From Desulfobacteraceae bacterium (GTDB taxonomy: Bacteria; Desulfobacterota; Desulfobacteria; Desulfobacterales; SURF-15), in NCBI GenBank assembly GCA_003599475.1, contig QZKK01000129.1:1-25545 (forward strand): a DNA stretch of 25,545 nt, given 5' to 3'. How positions within the stretch are numbered: the stretch's first letter is position 1; every line of letters starts with the position of its first letter. Of this stretch, positions 1-7,197 are shown one piece after another. Made by a program: the position numbers and the translations under genes. A model generated the notes under the pieces. It was not told the DNA's origin, made no database searches, and saw only the letters and a program-made list of their open reading frames with translations.

Positions 1-188
1 AAAGACTCCAGGTCTTCATGGGCCGGAGTCTTCGCTCCGGCCCCGTGCCGTTCTGCAAATTCCGCGGCGCGCGCTTTGCTGCGGCTCAATACGCTCCAAA
101 GAGCCGCCCCATCGACCCGGGCAAGCGCCGGCGCAAGAGCCCGCTCGGCGATTCCGCCGGGGCCGACGATTCCGATATGAAGGGTCAT
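1..188 (-). CDS. Gfo/Idh/MocA-family NAD(P)-dependent oxidoreductase, N-terminal fragment
   Basis: Only the first 62 codons lie in the window; the gene runs off the left edge. The start is the ATG at 186-188, preceded by an AGGGAGGA ribosome binding site about 8 bases upstream. The protein opens MTLHIGIVGPGGIAERALAP, a beta strand followed by a glycine-rich turn (GxGGIAxR) and helix, the Rossmann nucleotide-binding start usual for Gfo/Idh/MocA dehydrogenases. The following segment (LWSVLSRSKARAAEFAERHG) fits the second strand and helix of that fold. Family members oxidise or reduce sugars, inositols and related hydroxy compounds, so the substrate cannot be read from this part. It is the last visible gene of the tctBAC operon, 41 bases after tctC, which suggests it acts on the imported compound. 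Family call good; function unknown. Confidence 0.75.
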   Translation of the reverse strand, partial: MTLHIGIVGPGGIAERALAPALARVDGAALWSVLSRSKARAAEFAERHGAGAKTPAHEDLES

Positions 189-203
189 CTTCGATTCCTC
201 CCT

Positions 204-227
204 GTTCAGTGTTCAGCGTTCCCAAAT
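204..227. repeat. GTTCAGTGTTCAG-type intergenic word repeat
   Basis: The short gap between tctC and the oxidoreductase gene contains GTTCAGTGTTCAGCGTTC, a degenerate repeat of the 7-base word GTTCAGT. The same word forms a perfect tandem array at 4591-4617. It is non-coding and belongs to a wider set of simple word repeats in the spacers of this window. Confidence 0.5.
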
Positions 228-229
228 CC

Positions 230-1228
230 CTACTTTTTCCGCATCCCGAGCCGTTCGGCCATGGGCAGATATCTCTTGTATTCCGCCTGCATGAATTCCC
301 GGAACTGCTCCGGGTTCATATAAGCGACGATTTTATAAATCTTTGCAGCCTGCTCGAGAAAAGCGGGGTCTTTGCTGGCCTCCTGGATAGCCTTGGACCA
401 TTTGTCGACAACCTCCTTGGGAAGCCCGGCGGGTCCCGATAATCCCTGCCATCCATAAACGGTCAAACCCGGATAGCCGACCTCTTTCGCCGTGGGAATA
501 TCATTCAGGCCGGGCAGTCTCTCCGTATGCACCACGCAGAGCCCTCTGACTTTGCCGGCTGTCAGGAGCCCTGCGCTTTCGCTGTACTGCTGAGCGGCAA
601 GGTCGATGTGTCCTCCGGCAAGATTGGTGACCACTTCCCCCCCGCTCTTGAATACGACCCGGTTCAGGCTGTCCGTAGGCAAATTGCTCACATCCAGAAA
701 TTCAGGCATGGCAAAGGCGCCGACCGCCGTTACCCCGGCGACCCCCCAGCGAAGAACTTTGGGGTTTTTGCCGATATGGTCCGCCACCTCCTTGAGGCTT
801 TTCCACGGAGAATCCGATTTCACGGAAAAGATCACCGGGTCGACCGTGACCCGGGAAATGACGGTGCGGTTGTCCCATTTGAAGGGGAGCTCCATCTGGG
901 TGGCGGCCAGCATGGCGCTTACGGCATGATTGTCCATCATCAGCGTGTACCCGTCGGGTTTGGAGTTCAAGACGTGGCGGGTTCCGATGATTCCCGAGGC
1001 GCCGGGCATGTTGATCACGTTGATCGGTTGATCCCATTTCTTGGACATATAGCTGGAAACCAGCCGGGCGGCCACATCCGCCGCACCACCCGGGCCGAAG
1101 GCCACGATCATCTCCACCTGCCGGTCAGGGTATGCGCAATCGGCTTGCGCCGTCCAGAGGAAAAGGGTCAGCCCCGCAAGAACCAGGACAAAGAATTTCT
1201 CCAAACCGGTTTTTTTCATCCTTTCCAT
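230..1228 (-). CDS. tctC: Tripartite tricarboxylate transporter substrate-binding protein (TctC/Bug family)
   Basis: Periplasmic solute-binding subunit of a TTT-type secondary transporter; captures an organic acid and hands it to TctA/TctB. The start is the ATG at 1226-1228, because AGGAGG lies 6 bases upstream; the frame could extend to 1264 but lacks such a site. The 332-residue product has a signal peptide (MERMKKTG, a hydrophobic stretch at about residues 11-26, then a likely cut near AQADCAYPDRQ). The mature N-terminus (YPDRQVEMIVAFGPGGAADVAARL) is the classic Bug-family opening, in which the GPGG loop contacts the carboxylate ligand. Later family motifs include PGASGIIGT and a C-terminal helix (EFMQAEYKRY). 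It lies downstream of tctB and tctA in the same direction, 144 bases after tctA. Bug proteins bind many carboxylates (citrate, tartrate, glutamate, terephthalate), so the ligand is not assignable. Confidence 0.93.
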   Translation of the reverse strand: MERMKKTGLEKFFVLVLAGLTLFLWTAQADCAYPDRQVEMIVAFGPGGAADVAARLVSSYMSKKWDQPINVINMPGASGIIGTRHVLNSKPDGYTLMMDNHAVSAMLAATQMELPFKWDNRTVISRVTVDPVIFSVKSDSPWKSLKEVADHIGKNPKVLRWGVAGVTAVGAFAMPEFLDVSNLPTDSLNRVVFKSGGEVVTNLAGGHIDLAAQQYSESAGLLTAGKVRGLCVVHTERLPGLNDIPTAKEVGYPGLTVYGWQGLSGPAGLPKEVVDKWSKAIQEASKDPAFLEQAAKIYKIVAYMNPEQFREFMQAEYKRYLPMAERLGMRKK

Positions 1229-1276
1229 AGAGAACCTCCTTTTTTTAGGTGTTTCAGAAATCATGGCAACCGTTTA

Positions 1277-1303
1277 ACCGCCAAAACACGAAAGCACGAA
1301 AAG
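1277..1303. repeat. ACACGAAAGCACGAAA-type intergenic repeat
   Basis: The 144-base spacer between tctA and tctC contains AAAACACGAAAGCACGAAAA, built from the word CACGAAA, followed by GGACATTGGACGTTGACCATTGG-like short words to about 1350. No reading frame or clear hairpin terminator was seen. It resembles simple intergenic repeats found in other spacers of this window. Confidence 0.5.
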
Positions 1304-1372
1304 AGTTGATCTGTTTCACTTGGACATTGGACGTTGACCATTGGAAATCGGAAATTCAAACGTTCACCTTCT

Positions 1373-2893
1373 TCAGTCGGCTTCTTGACCGTCTCCCAAT
1401 ATATATTCTTTAATTGCCGGCTTTCGGGAGCGGGCATACAAGGATAAACCCGCCAGGATCGCGCCGGAAATGATGAATGCAAGCGTCAGGGGTCGGGTGA
1501 CCAGCAGAATCGGACTCCCGGCCCCCATGCTGATCGACTGCCGGAGAGAGCTTTCCAGCATGGGTGTAAGAATCAGTGAAAGCACCAGCGGCGTCGAAGG
1601 GATTTTCATTTTTCCCAGGAAGTACCCGAGGACTCCGAAAAAAAGAGCGGTCCAGACATCGAAGAAATTGTTGCGCACGCTGAAGGCGCCGATAAAGCTG
1701 AACAGCAGGATCATCGGGCACATGAAGTGGTATGGAACGGCCACCAGTTTCGCCCAAAGGCCGACCAGAGGAAGATTCAGGATGAGCAGCATCACATTCC
1801 CCACATACATGCTGGCGATGATCGTCCAGACAAACTGCGGCTGCTTCTCGAAGAGCAACGGGCCGGGCTGAAGGCCGTAGATCATCAATCCGCTCAACAG
1901 CACGGCAAGCGCCGGGGTGGGAGGAATCCCGAGGGCGAGAAGAGGAACGAAACCTCCGCTTGTCGTCGCGTTATTGGCCCCTTCCGGCGCAGCGACTCCC
2001 TGTATCGCTCCACGGCCGAACTGATCTCTGTTTTTAGAAATGCGCTTTTCAAGGTCATAGGAGATGAATGAGATGGCCCCGGGGGTGCATCCGGGCAGAA
2101 TTCCGAGGAAAAACCCGATTCCTGTTGCGCGCAGAATCGTCCCGATACAGTCTTTGATTTCCCGGATGCGGGGCATGAGCCTTTTGAGCACGTTTTTGGA
2201 TATCGTTTGAGTCCCCTCTTCCACATTCCGCAGGACTTCTGCGATGGCGAAGAGCCCGATGATGACGGCGATGAAATCGATCCCTCCGACAAGCTCCGTA
2301 TTCCCCAGCGTTAACCGCTTCTGCCCGGAGGTGGGGTCGATCCCGATGATGGCGATCAGCGCGCCCAGCGAGGCTGCCGACAGGCCTTTCAGCAGGGACT
2401 GCCCCGCGAGGCTGACCACAACACTCATGGCCAGAACGACCAGCCCGAAATATTCCGGAGGTCCGATCTTCAGCGCGAAGTCGGCCAGAGGAGGGGCAAA
2501 GAAGGTCAGCCCCACGATCCCGAGCGTTCCGGCGGCGAAGGAGGAGATGGCCGCGATGGCCAGGGCCTGCCCGGCCCGCCCCTGCCGGGCCATCTGATAC
2601 CCATCGATGGTGGTGACTACGGAAGAGAGTTCTCCGGGAATGTTGATCAAGATGGAAGTGGTCGATCCCCCGTACATGGCCCCGTAGTAGATGGCTGCCA
2701 GCATGATGATCGCGGGGGTGGGGGGCAGAAAGGATGTCAGAGGCAGAAGGATGGCAATTCCGGAGGTGGGACCGATTCCTGGAAGAACCCCCACCAGAGT
2801 CCCCAGTACGGAGCCCAGCAGAGCGAAAAGCAGGTTGGTCGGTGTAACCGCCTGGGCGAATCCATTTAAAAGCAAATCGACTGCAGGTGTCAT
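1373..2893 (-). CDS. tctA: Tripartite tricarboxylate transporter large permease TctA
   Basis: Large integral-membrane subunit (506 residues, the usual TctA length) that carries out cation-driven uptake of the substrate delivered by TctC. The N-terminal half has the family hallmark GVLPGIGPTSGIAILLPLT at about residues 36-54 and the segment YYGAMYGGSTTSILINIPGE at about 69-88. A second copy of the fold contains LGILPGCTPGAISFISYDLEK and GVAAPEGANNATTSGGFVPLLALGIP, both conserved in the family. About ten to twelve hydrophobic helices are visible. The start is the ATG at 2891-2893, only 6 bases beyond the tctB stop codon, so the two are probably translationally coupled. The ribosome binding site is weak (GGAA). 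No disruption is seen. TctA families do not predict the substrate by themselves. Confidence 0.95.
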   Translation of the reverse strand: MTPAVDLLLNGFAQAVTPTNLLFALLGSVLGTLVGVLPGIGPTSGIAILLPLTSFLPPTPAIIMLAAIYYGAMYGGSTTSILINIPGELSSVVTTIDGYQMARQGRAGQALAIAAISSFAAGTLGIVGLTFFAPPLADFALKIGPPEYFGLVVLAMSVVVSLAGQSLLKGLSAASLGALIAIIGIDPTSGQKRLTLGNTELVGGIDFIAVIIGLFAIAEVLRNVEEGTQTISKNVLKRLMPRIREIKDCIGTILRATGIGFFLGILPGCTPGAISFISYDLEKRISKNRDQFGRGAIQGVAAPEGANNATTSGGFVPLLALGIPPTPALAVLLSGLMIYGLQPGPLLFEKQPQFVWTIIASMYVGNVMLLILNLPLVGLWAKLVAVPYHFMCPMILLFSFIGAFSVRNNFFDVWTALFFGVLGYFLGKMKIPSTPLVLSLILTPMLESSLRQSISMGAGSPILLVTRPLTLAFIISGAILAGLSLYARSRKPAIKEYILGDGQEAD

Positions 2894-2899
2894 TTCAGC

Positions 2900-3340
2900 T
2901 TAAATTCCGATCATGCCCATGGGAAGGGGCATGTTCAACCAGGTTTTAAACACCACATGAGTCATGAGCGCTGCAACTGCGCCAAAAATAAGTCCGTACG
3001 GCCACCGGATGCCGCCGAGCGTTTTCAAGAGCGAAGCGATAAACAGCACTGTCGTAAAAGGGTATCCGAGGTAAGGCGTCAAAAGAAGGAAAAGGAAAAG
3101 GGCGGTGATGACCAAACCCAGCCGCAGCCGCCCGGGCCTCGGAGGCCATGGGAAGGACTGCCCTCTTTCGGGGAATTTCCGAATCAAGAAGCCCGTTCCC
3201 AGGAGCGTAAAAATGATTCCCAGGATCACCGGGAAAAATCCTGTACCGCCGATTCCCTCCCAGTTTCGGAAGCCTTCTCCGAAACAGGCAACCGCCAGGA
3301 CAAGCAATATCCAGCCGCACACCCGGTGGGCCTGGGTCAT
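2900..3340 (-). CDS. tctB: Tripartite tricarboxylate transporter small permease TctB
   Basis: Small membrane subunit of the TTT transporter, 146 residues with four predicted hydrophobic segments (about residues 7-23, 32-49, 73-92 and 96-145, the last region holding two). Start taken as the ATG at 3338-3340 (MTQAHRVCGWILLVLA), preceded by AAGGGGGAAA about 7 bases upstream; a longer frame to 3478 would add 46 charged residues, cross the -10 element proposed at 3449-3454, and is unlikely. It is the first gene of the tctBAC-oxidoreductase operon. TctB proteins are poorly conserved, so identification rests on size, topology, the GTGFFPVILG segment (common in TctB) and its position directly before tctA. 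Confidence 0.88.
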   Translation of the reverse strand: MTQAHRVCGWILLVLAVACFGEGFRNWEGIGGTGFFPVILGIIFTLLGTGFLIRKFPERGQSFPWPPRPGRLRLGLVITALFLFLLLTPYLGYPFTTVLFIASLLKTLGGIRWPYGLIFGAVAALMTHVVFKTWLNMPLPMGMIGI

Positions 3341-3448
3341 TGTCGCTTTCCCCCTTCGTATCTCAAAAACTTCGGGAAACAGCCGGTCCCCCGAACCGAT
3401 GCGCATGCGGGGCGGGTCTTTTTGCACACGAATACGAGCGATTGAAAG

Positions 3449-3478
3449 TATATACATCTTCTCAGAAAGAAGTGTCAA
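3449..3478 (-). promoter_or_regulatory. Sigma70-like promoter for the tctBAC operon
   Basis: On the minus strand, TTGACA (3473-3478) is separated by 18 bases from TATATA (3449-3454). This predicts transcription starting near 3442, about 100 bases before the tctB start. The -35 is a perfect consensus match and the -10 matches 5 of 6. The long 5' leader may hold further control, but no known riboswitch was recognised in it. Confidence 0.65.
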
Positions 3479-3525
3479 TGAACTGCGATGCTCGAGGCTG
3501 GATATTGGATGCCGGATGTTTTGCT

Positions 3526-3555
3526 TTGACTTCCTCCTGGGGAATCGAATACATT
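3526..3555 (+). promoter_or_regulatory. Possible promoter for the dihydroxyphthalate decarboxylase-like gene
   Basis: On the plus strand, TTGACT (3526-3531) lies 18 bases before TACATT (3550-3555). It is a moderate match, about 45 bases before the start codon at 3600 and divergent from the tctB promoter. The two -35 elements are 47 bases apart, close enough for one regulator to act on both; no convincing operator palindrome was seen. Confidence 0.4.
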
Positions 3556-3599
3556 CGGAGCAGAAGAATCTTCAACGCATGAGCGAAAGGAATCCTCCC

Positions 3600-4571
3600 A
3601 TGTCCAAATCCGAATTGGAGCTCACGGTCGCTTTCGGAGACTACGATCGCACCGGTATGCTGGAAAGAGGTGCTATCCGACCGGAGGGGATCAATCTCCG
3701 GATCATCCGGTTGAACCCTCCGGAAATTTTTAATCGGATGAGCCGTTTTCAGGAGTTCGACGCTTCGGAGATGTCGATGGGAACCCACTGTTACCACCTG
3801 GGTGCCGGAGAGAGCCCTTTTGTCGGGATTCCTGCGTTCCCCAGCCGTGTATTTCGCCACTCCATGGTGTACTTCAACGCGGCTTCCCGGATTGAAAAAC
3901 CCGAGGATCTCAACGGCAAACGCATCGCGGTCCGCGAGTGGGGGATGACGGCCGTTGTCTGGATCGTCGGCATCCTGTGTGAAGAATTCGGCCTCGATAT
4001 GGCTTCGGTCGATTGGGTGGGCGCAGTCGAACCGCGGGTTCCGATTCAACTGCCTGCGGGCGTCCGCATCCGGTATATCAAACCCGGACAAACGCTTTCC
4101 GACATGCTGGCATCCGGCGAGGTCGATGCCGCGCTGCTCCATCAGGTGCCTGCCTGCTTTACCGCCGAAACCACCGGAGTAAAGCGGATGTTTCCGGACT
4201 ACAAGCGTGCGGAAATCGAATACTACCGCCGGACCGGCATCCACCCGATCATGCATTGCGTAGTGCTGCGAAAGGATGTCTATCGGAACAACCCCTGGGC
4301 TCTCAAGAGTCTCTACAAGGCGCTGCTCTCTTCCCGGCAGAAGACCATCGAGGCGCTTTCGGACAACGGCGCTCTTTCGGCGATGGTCCCTTTTCTACCC
4401 TCCGCAATGGATGAAACCCGTGAAATCTTCGGTGAAAACTTCTGGCCCTACGGAATCAAAGCGAACCGGGCCACCCTGGAAAAACTGGTGCTCTACGCCT
4501 ACCAGCAGGGGCTCACCCAGCGCCTTCTTTCGATCGATGAGCTATTCGGAGAAAATCTGCAGGACTCGTGA
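3600..4571 (+). CDS. 4,5-dihydroxyphthalate decarboxylase-like / type 2 periplasmic-binding-fold protein
   Basis: 323-residue protein of the family annotated as 4,5-dihydroxyphthalate decarboxylase (Pht5-like), which shares the type 2 periplasmic-binding fold with NMT1/TauA substrate-binding proteins. The family pattern is visible throughout: LTVAFGDYDRT near the N-terminus, GIPAFPSRVFRHSMVYFN at about residues 79-96, EDLNGKRIAVREWGMTAVVW at about 104-123, FPDYKRAEIEYYRRTGIHPI at about 199-218, and the C-terminal ENFWPYGIKANRATLE. No signal peptide is present, so the protein is probably cytoplasmic and more likely an enzyme or regulator than an uptake receptor. Start chosen at the ATG at 3600 (AAAGGA 8 bases upstream); an in-frame ATG at 3579 is less well placed. 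It diverges from the tct operon. True substrates of most members are untested, so an aromatic carboxylate is an inference. Confidence 0.82.
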   Translation: MSKSELELTVAFGDYDRTGMLERGAIRPEGINLRIIRLNPPEIFNRMSRFQEFDASEMSMGTHCYHLGAGESPFVGIPAFPSRVFRHSMVYFNAASRIEKPEDLNGKRIAVREWGMTAVVWIVGILCEEFGLDMASVDWVGAVEPRVPIQLPAGVRIRYIKPGQTLSDMLASGEVDAALLHQVPACFTAETTGVKRMFPDYKRAEIEYYRRTGIHPIMHCVVLRKDVYRNNPWALKSLYKALLSSRQKTIEALSDNGALSAMVPFLPSAMDETREIFGENFWPYGIKANRATLEKLVLYAYQQGLTQRLLSIDELFGENLQDS

Positions 4572-4590
4572 GCTTGTTAGAAACTACAAA

Positions 4591-4617
4591 GTGTTCAGTG
4601 TTCAGTGTTCAGTGTTC
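4591..4617. repeat. GTGTTCA tandem array
   Basis: Three perfect tandem copies of GTGTTCA followed by a partial fourth (GTGTTC). Seven-base units are too short for a CRISPR and have no spacers. Related words occur at 204-227 and about 13020-13050. Confidence 0.8.
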
Positions 4618-4624
4618 TTCTCTT

Positions 4625-4679
4625 CAGTTTCCGATTCGATCAAATGCCGGAAGCGGCACGGCCGGGTTTATATGAAACT
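4625..4679 (+). repeat. Dispersed REP-like repeat, copy 1
   Basis: The unit begins CAGTTTCCGATTCGATCAAA, contains the small hairpin TGCCG-GAAG-CGGCA, then ACGGCCGGGTTTATATGAAAC. Related copies lie at 4767-4842 (same strand, with an insertion) and 12946-12989 (opposite strand). Its GC-rich internal palindrome and strictly intergenic placement resemble bacterial REP/MITE-type elements. Confidence 0.6.
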
Positions 4680-4683
4680 ACAT

Positions 4684-4750
4684 GAAATCCGAAATCCGAA
4701 TATCGAAATCCGAAACAAATTAAAAGCAAATTCGAAACTCGAAATCCAAA
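4684..4750. repeat. GAAATCC-type word repeat
   Basis: Repeated variants of GAAATCC and CGAAATC/CGAAAC cover this AT-rich stretch (GAAATCCGAAATCCGAATAT then further copies). Non-coding in all frames of interest. Confidence 0.65.
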
Positions 4751-4766
4751 ATGAACAAACACTTAT

Positions 4767-4842
4767 CAGTTTCTGATTCGATCAAACTGGCCGCTTCAGC
4801 CATCCAGAATCCAGCATCCAGCAGCCGGGTTTATACGAAACT
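4767..4842 (+). repeat. Dispersed REP-like repeat, copy 2 (interrupted)
   Basis: Starts CAGTTTCTGATTCGATCAAA and ends AGCCGGGTTTATACGAAACT, matching both ends of the copy at 4625-4679. The middle differs: the TGCCG/CGGCA hairpin is lost and a CATCCAGAATCCAGCATCC word repeat is present instead, as if one simple repeat had been inserted into, or replaced part of, the element. Confidence 0.55.
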
Positions 4843-4855
4843 TCAATACATTTAG

Positions 4856-4927
4856 ACAGGATCTACAGGATCGTCTTGGCCTCTTTCACTCTATCCTGTC
4901 GATCTTGTTGATCCTGTCAAATCCTGT
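4856..4927. repeat. ACAGGAT / ATCCTGT inverted word repeat
   Basis: ACAGGATCTACAGGATC (4856-4872) faces its near reverse complement GATCTTGTTGATCCTGT (about 4901-4917) and a further ATCCTGT at 4921. The arms could form a long imperfect stem between the convergent genes. A T6 run follows on the plus strand (4926-4931), so a role in ending plus-strand transcription is possible but unproven. Confidence 0.6.
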
Positions 4928-4930
4928 TTT

Positions 4931-6808
4931 TTATTCCAGCCCTAACTCGATGCGCTTTTCTTTCGTCGGAATGCCCGTTTCCGGGGACCAGCCGCGCAGC
5001 AGGTAATATTCCGTAAGCATCGCTTCATACCTTTCCCTTTCCAGCTGCTCTCCCCTGGCAGGGCCCGTTGAAATGGGCTCTTCGAGCAGGCGGCGCGGCG
5101 GCAGATCGTCTTTTCTGGTCTTTCCCTCCCTGACATTGAAAAGGCGCTCCACGTTCCAGATCCGATCTCCGATCCGTTCAAGCTCCTGCACGGAAATATC
5201 CCATCCGGTAGCCGCAGACAACATGCGTTGAAAATGAATCGGCAGCAGAGGCTTGAGGGCGATTCCCTCCAGTTTGCACAGCCCCAGAGAATCGACCACG
5301 CAATGCCAGTTTTCGTGCCACCGCATGAGCTTCGCTTTTGTATCGTACCGGAGCCAGTACCGGCCGCCGGCTTCGATACCGATCTCCCTCAGGATATCAT
5401 CGGCATAGATTTCGGGTGCCACTTCGTAAAGGGGCAGCCCTTTCAGGTGGTCCCCCCCTCTCGGGGATACGGCAAAAGAAAGGGCCATTCCTTTGGTTCC
5501 CCGGATATCGACGGCCGGATAATCCAACCCCTTGCTCTGTATGACGAAATCGGTGCCGCCCAGCTTTCGGGATGCGATAAACGGCCCATCGGCCAGCAGG
5601 CCGCCGATCCCTTCTCTGGCGGCTATTCTTTTAAGCAGCTCGACCATAGCGGCATCATTTCCGAAAACAAGATCCAGCCCGTCTATCTGATTTTCGGTCA
5701 GGATTCCCTTTTCACGGCATTCCATCGCCCATGCGATCGTATTGCCGGCGGAAATTGTATCCAGCCCCAGTTGGTTGCAGAGCGTATTGGCATGGAGGAT
5801 TGCATCGAAGTTGTCATTGCCGCATTTTGCTCCAAGAGCGGTAACACTTTCGTATTCAGGCCCTTCGCCGCGTGTGGAAGCGTATGGTCCCCCGGACACC
5901 TGATAAAAGCGGCTGCACGACACGGGACAGTTGTAGCAACCCTTGTGCTTAGTGCCGTAACGCTCCAGGAAGACTTCTCCCTTCAGTTTGTCCGCCCCGG
6001 CGAAAGTGGACTGCTGGAAATTGCGGGTCGGAAGAAATCCGAGGTTTTGCGCCAAACCGGTGATCGCCAGGGTGCCGTACGTTTTGGCGTTTTCGTAAAG
6101 CGGGTCGGCCAGGATCGCCTGCAGGGCTTCTTCGGTCGCATCCTGAAACGCGGATCTGTCCGCAACCCGGATACCCCGGTCTCCGCGCACGGCGATCGCC
6201 TTGAGATTTTTAGAACCCATGACGGCTCCGGGGCCGCATCGAGCCGCAGCGCGTGCCCGGTTGCAGATAATTGCGGCAAACCGGACCAGATTTTCACCCG
6301 CCGGGCCGATGCAAGCCACCTGGGCGGTTCTCTCGCCGACATCGTCTTTGATCGACTCGTCGGTCTCCCAGGTGTTTTTCCCCCACAAAGCCCCGGCATC
6401 GCGGATTTCGACCCGATCGTTGTCGATCCAAAGATACACGGGGCGGTCTGCTTTTCCGGTGATGATGACGTGATCGTAGCCCGCCATTTTGAGTTCGGGC
6501 CCGAAGTGGCCGCCGCAGTTCGAATCGCCGAAAACTCCCGTAAGCGGCGACTTAAAGGTAACCGTGAATCTTCCGGAACAGGGCGCCAGGGTTCCTCCCA
6601 AGGGTCCGACTCCGAAGAAAAGCGGCGCCGCAGGATCATAGGGATGGGTTGCCGCAGAGGTCCTTTCGTACAACAGGCGGGCGTTGATTCCTGCCTGCCC
6701 GAGGTATCGATGCGCCAGGTGTTCGGAAAGATCTTTTTTTTCTATTTTGCGATCGGTCAGGTCGACTTCGAGAATTTTCCCGGCCCAGCCGTACCATTTC
6801 TTATTCAC
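4931..6808 (-). CDS. aor: Aldehyde:ferredoxin oxidoreductase, tungsten/molybdopterin enzyme
   Basis: Full-length AOR (625 residues), a cytoplasmic enzyme using a bis-tungstopterin and one [4Fe-4S] cluster to oxidise aldehydes to acids, or to run in reverse, with ferredoxin as electron partner. The N-terminal pterin domain shows GVGPLGGTLAPCSGRFTVT, SPLTGVFGDSNCGGHFGPEL and AGYDHVIITGKADRPVYLWI, followed by RCGPGAVMGSKNLKAIAVRG. Cluster ligands are present as Cys291-x2-Cys294-x3-Cys298 and Cys511 (in DSLGLCKL), close to the spacing of the Pyrococcus enzyme (288/291/295/494). The start is GTG at 6806-6808 with GGAGGAG upstream; a longer frame to 6889 has no such support. GTGAATAA overlaps the stop of the ferredoxin-like gene, so the two are coupled. 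The operon lies behind a cobalamin riboswitch and terminator. The aldehyde substrate is unknown. Confidence 0.95.
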   Translation of the reverse strand: MNKKWYGWAGKILEVDLTDRKIEKKDLSEHLAHRYLGQAGINARLLYERTSAATHPYDPAAPLFFGVGPLGGTLAPCSGRFTVTFKSPLTGVFGDSNCGGHFGPELKMAGYDHVIITGKADRPVYLWIDNDRVEIRDAGALWGKNTWETDESIKDDVGERTAQVACIGPAGENLVRFAAIICNRARAAARCGPGAVMGSKNLKAIAVRGDRGIRVADRSAFQDATEEALQAILADPLYENAKTYGTLAITGLAQNLGFLPTRNFQQSTFAGADKLKGEVFLERYGTKHKGCYNCPVSCSRFYQVSGGPYASTRGEGPEYESVTALGAKCGNDNFDAILHANTLCNQLGLDTISAGNTIAWAMECREKGILTENQIDGLDLVFGNDAAMVELLKRIAAREGIGGLLADGPFIASRKLGGTDFVIQSKGLDYPAVDIRGTKGMALSFAVSPRGGDHLKGLPLYEVAPEIYADDILREIGIEAGGRYWLRYDTKAKLMRWHENWHCVVDSLGLCKLEGIALKPLLPIHFQRMLSAATGWDISVQELERIGDRIWNVERLFNVREGKTRKDDLPPRRLLEEPISTGPARGEQLERERYEAMLTEYYLLRGWSPETGIPTKEKRIELGLE

Positions 6809-7103
6809 GCGAGTGCTCCTCCGTTGTATCGACCTCGAATTGCAGGGCGCCGAAGAGGCATGCGCTGACGCAGGCGGGTTCGAGCGCATTTTTCCTTCGA
6901 GGATCCTGTTTACCGCAAAACCTTTCGAGACATTCCATGTTGATCAGCGGATAGTCCATGCCCCCGCCGTCCAACCTCAAGATGGTGATTCCGGCAAGGC
7001 GCGGATTGAGCGGCCCCAAGTCACGCCAGGAACATGCCACCTCGCATCGCCTGCAGCCCCGGCAGTTTTCAGGAACGATTTTGATCAAAAGTGCATTGGC
7101 CAT
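6801..7103 (-). CDS. Ferredoxin-like [4Fe-4S] protein, AOR electron-transfer partner
   Basis: 100-residue protein with eight cysteines able to hold two [4Fe-4S] clusters: Cys14, 17, 20 and 24 (CxxCxxCxxxC), then Cys58, 63, 78 and 82. The second set is spaced like the dicluster electron-transfer subunits of the DmsB/HycB type, but shortened. The start is the ATG at 7101-7103 with AAGGGAG about 8 bases upstream. Its stop codon overlaps the GTG of the AOR gene by 8 bases, so one small partner is made with each large subunit. The small subunit of the Aromatoleum-type AOR (AorA) has a comparable place, but is larger and carries more clusters. Electron transfer to or from AOR is inferred from position. 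It is the first gene after the cobalamin riboswitch terminator. Confidence 0.88.
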   Translation of the reverse strand: MANALLIKIVPENCRGCRRCEVACSWRDLGPLNPRLAGITILRLDGGGMDYPLINMECLERFCGKQDPRRKNALEPACVSACLFGALQFEVDTTEEHSRE

Positions 7104-7134
7104 ATGGCTCTCCCTTGAATCGGATGCTTTGTTT

Positions 7135-7175
7135 AAAAAAAAATCCCCAAGCTGAATTTTTCAGCTTGGGGATTT
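7135..7175 (-). terminator. Intrinsic terminator of the cobalamin riboswitch leader
   Basis: On the minus strand a perfect 15-bp stem (arms 7161-7175 and 7141-7155, loop of 5 bases at 7156-7160) is followed by a run of 9 T (complement of A at 7135-7143, partly within the stem). It lies 23 bases after the riboswitch closing stem and about 30 bases before the ferredoxin-like start codon, exactly where a transcription-attenuating switch places its terminator. Confidence 0.92.
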
Positions 7176-7197
7176 GCCTTCTCTCCAAGATCTATGC

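Larger units (their letters stand above)
4572..4930. other. Gene-free, repeat-rich spacer between convergent genes
   Basis: This 359-base stretch separates the stop codons of two convergent genes. It carries no credible gene. It is filled with simple word repeats: GTGTTCA (4591-4617), GAAATCC/CGAAATC (4684-4750), CATCCAGAATCCAGCATCCAG (4800-4822) and ACAGGAT/ATCCTGT (4856-4927), plus two copies of a longer dispersed repeat at 4625-4679 and 4767-4842. No tRNA, insertion sequence or phage gene was seen. Confidence 0.7.

Noticed and set aside
3462..4256. 264-residue minus-strand frame opposite the dihydroxyphthalate decarboxylase-like gene
   Set aside because: Shadow frame; the plus-strand protein has clear family motifs over the full length.
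5228..6868. 546-residue open frame on the plus strand
   Set aside because: It lies wholly antisense to the AOR gene, which has intact motifs and ligands; long antisense frames are expected in GC-rich genes.
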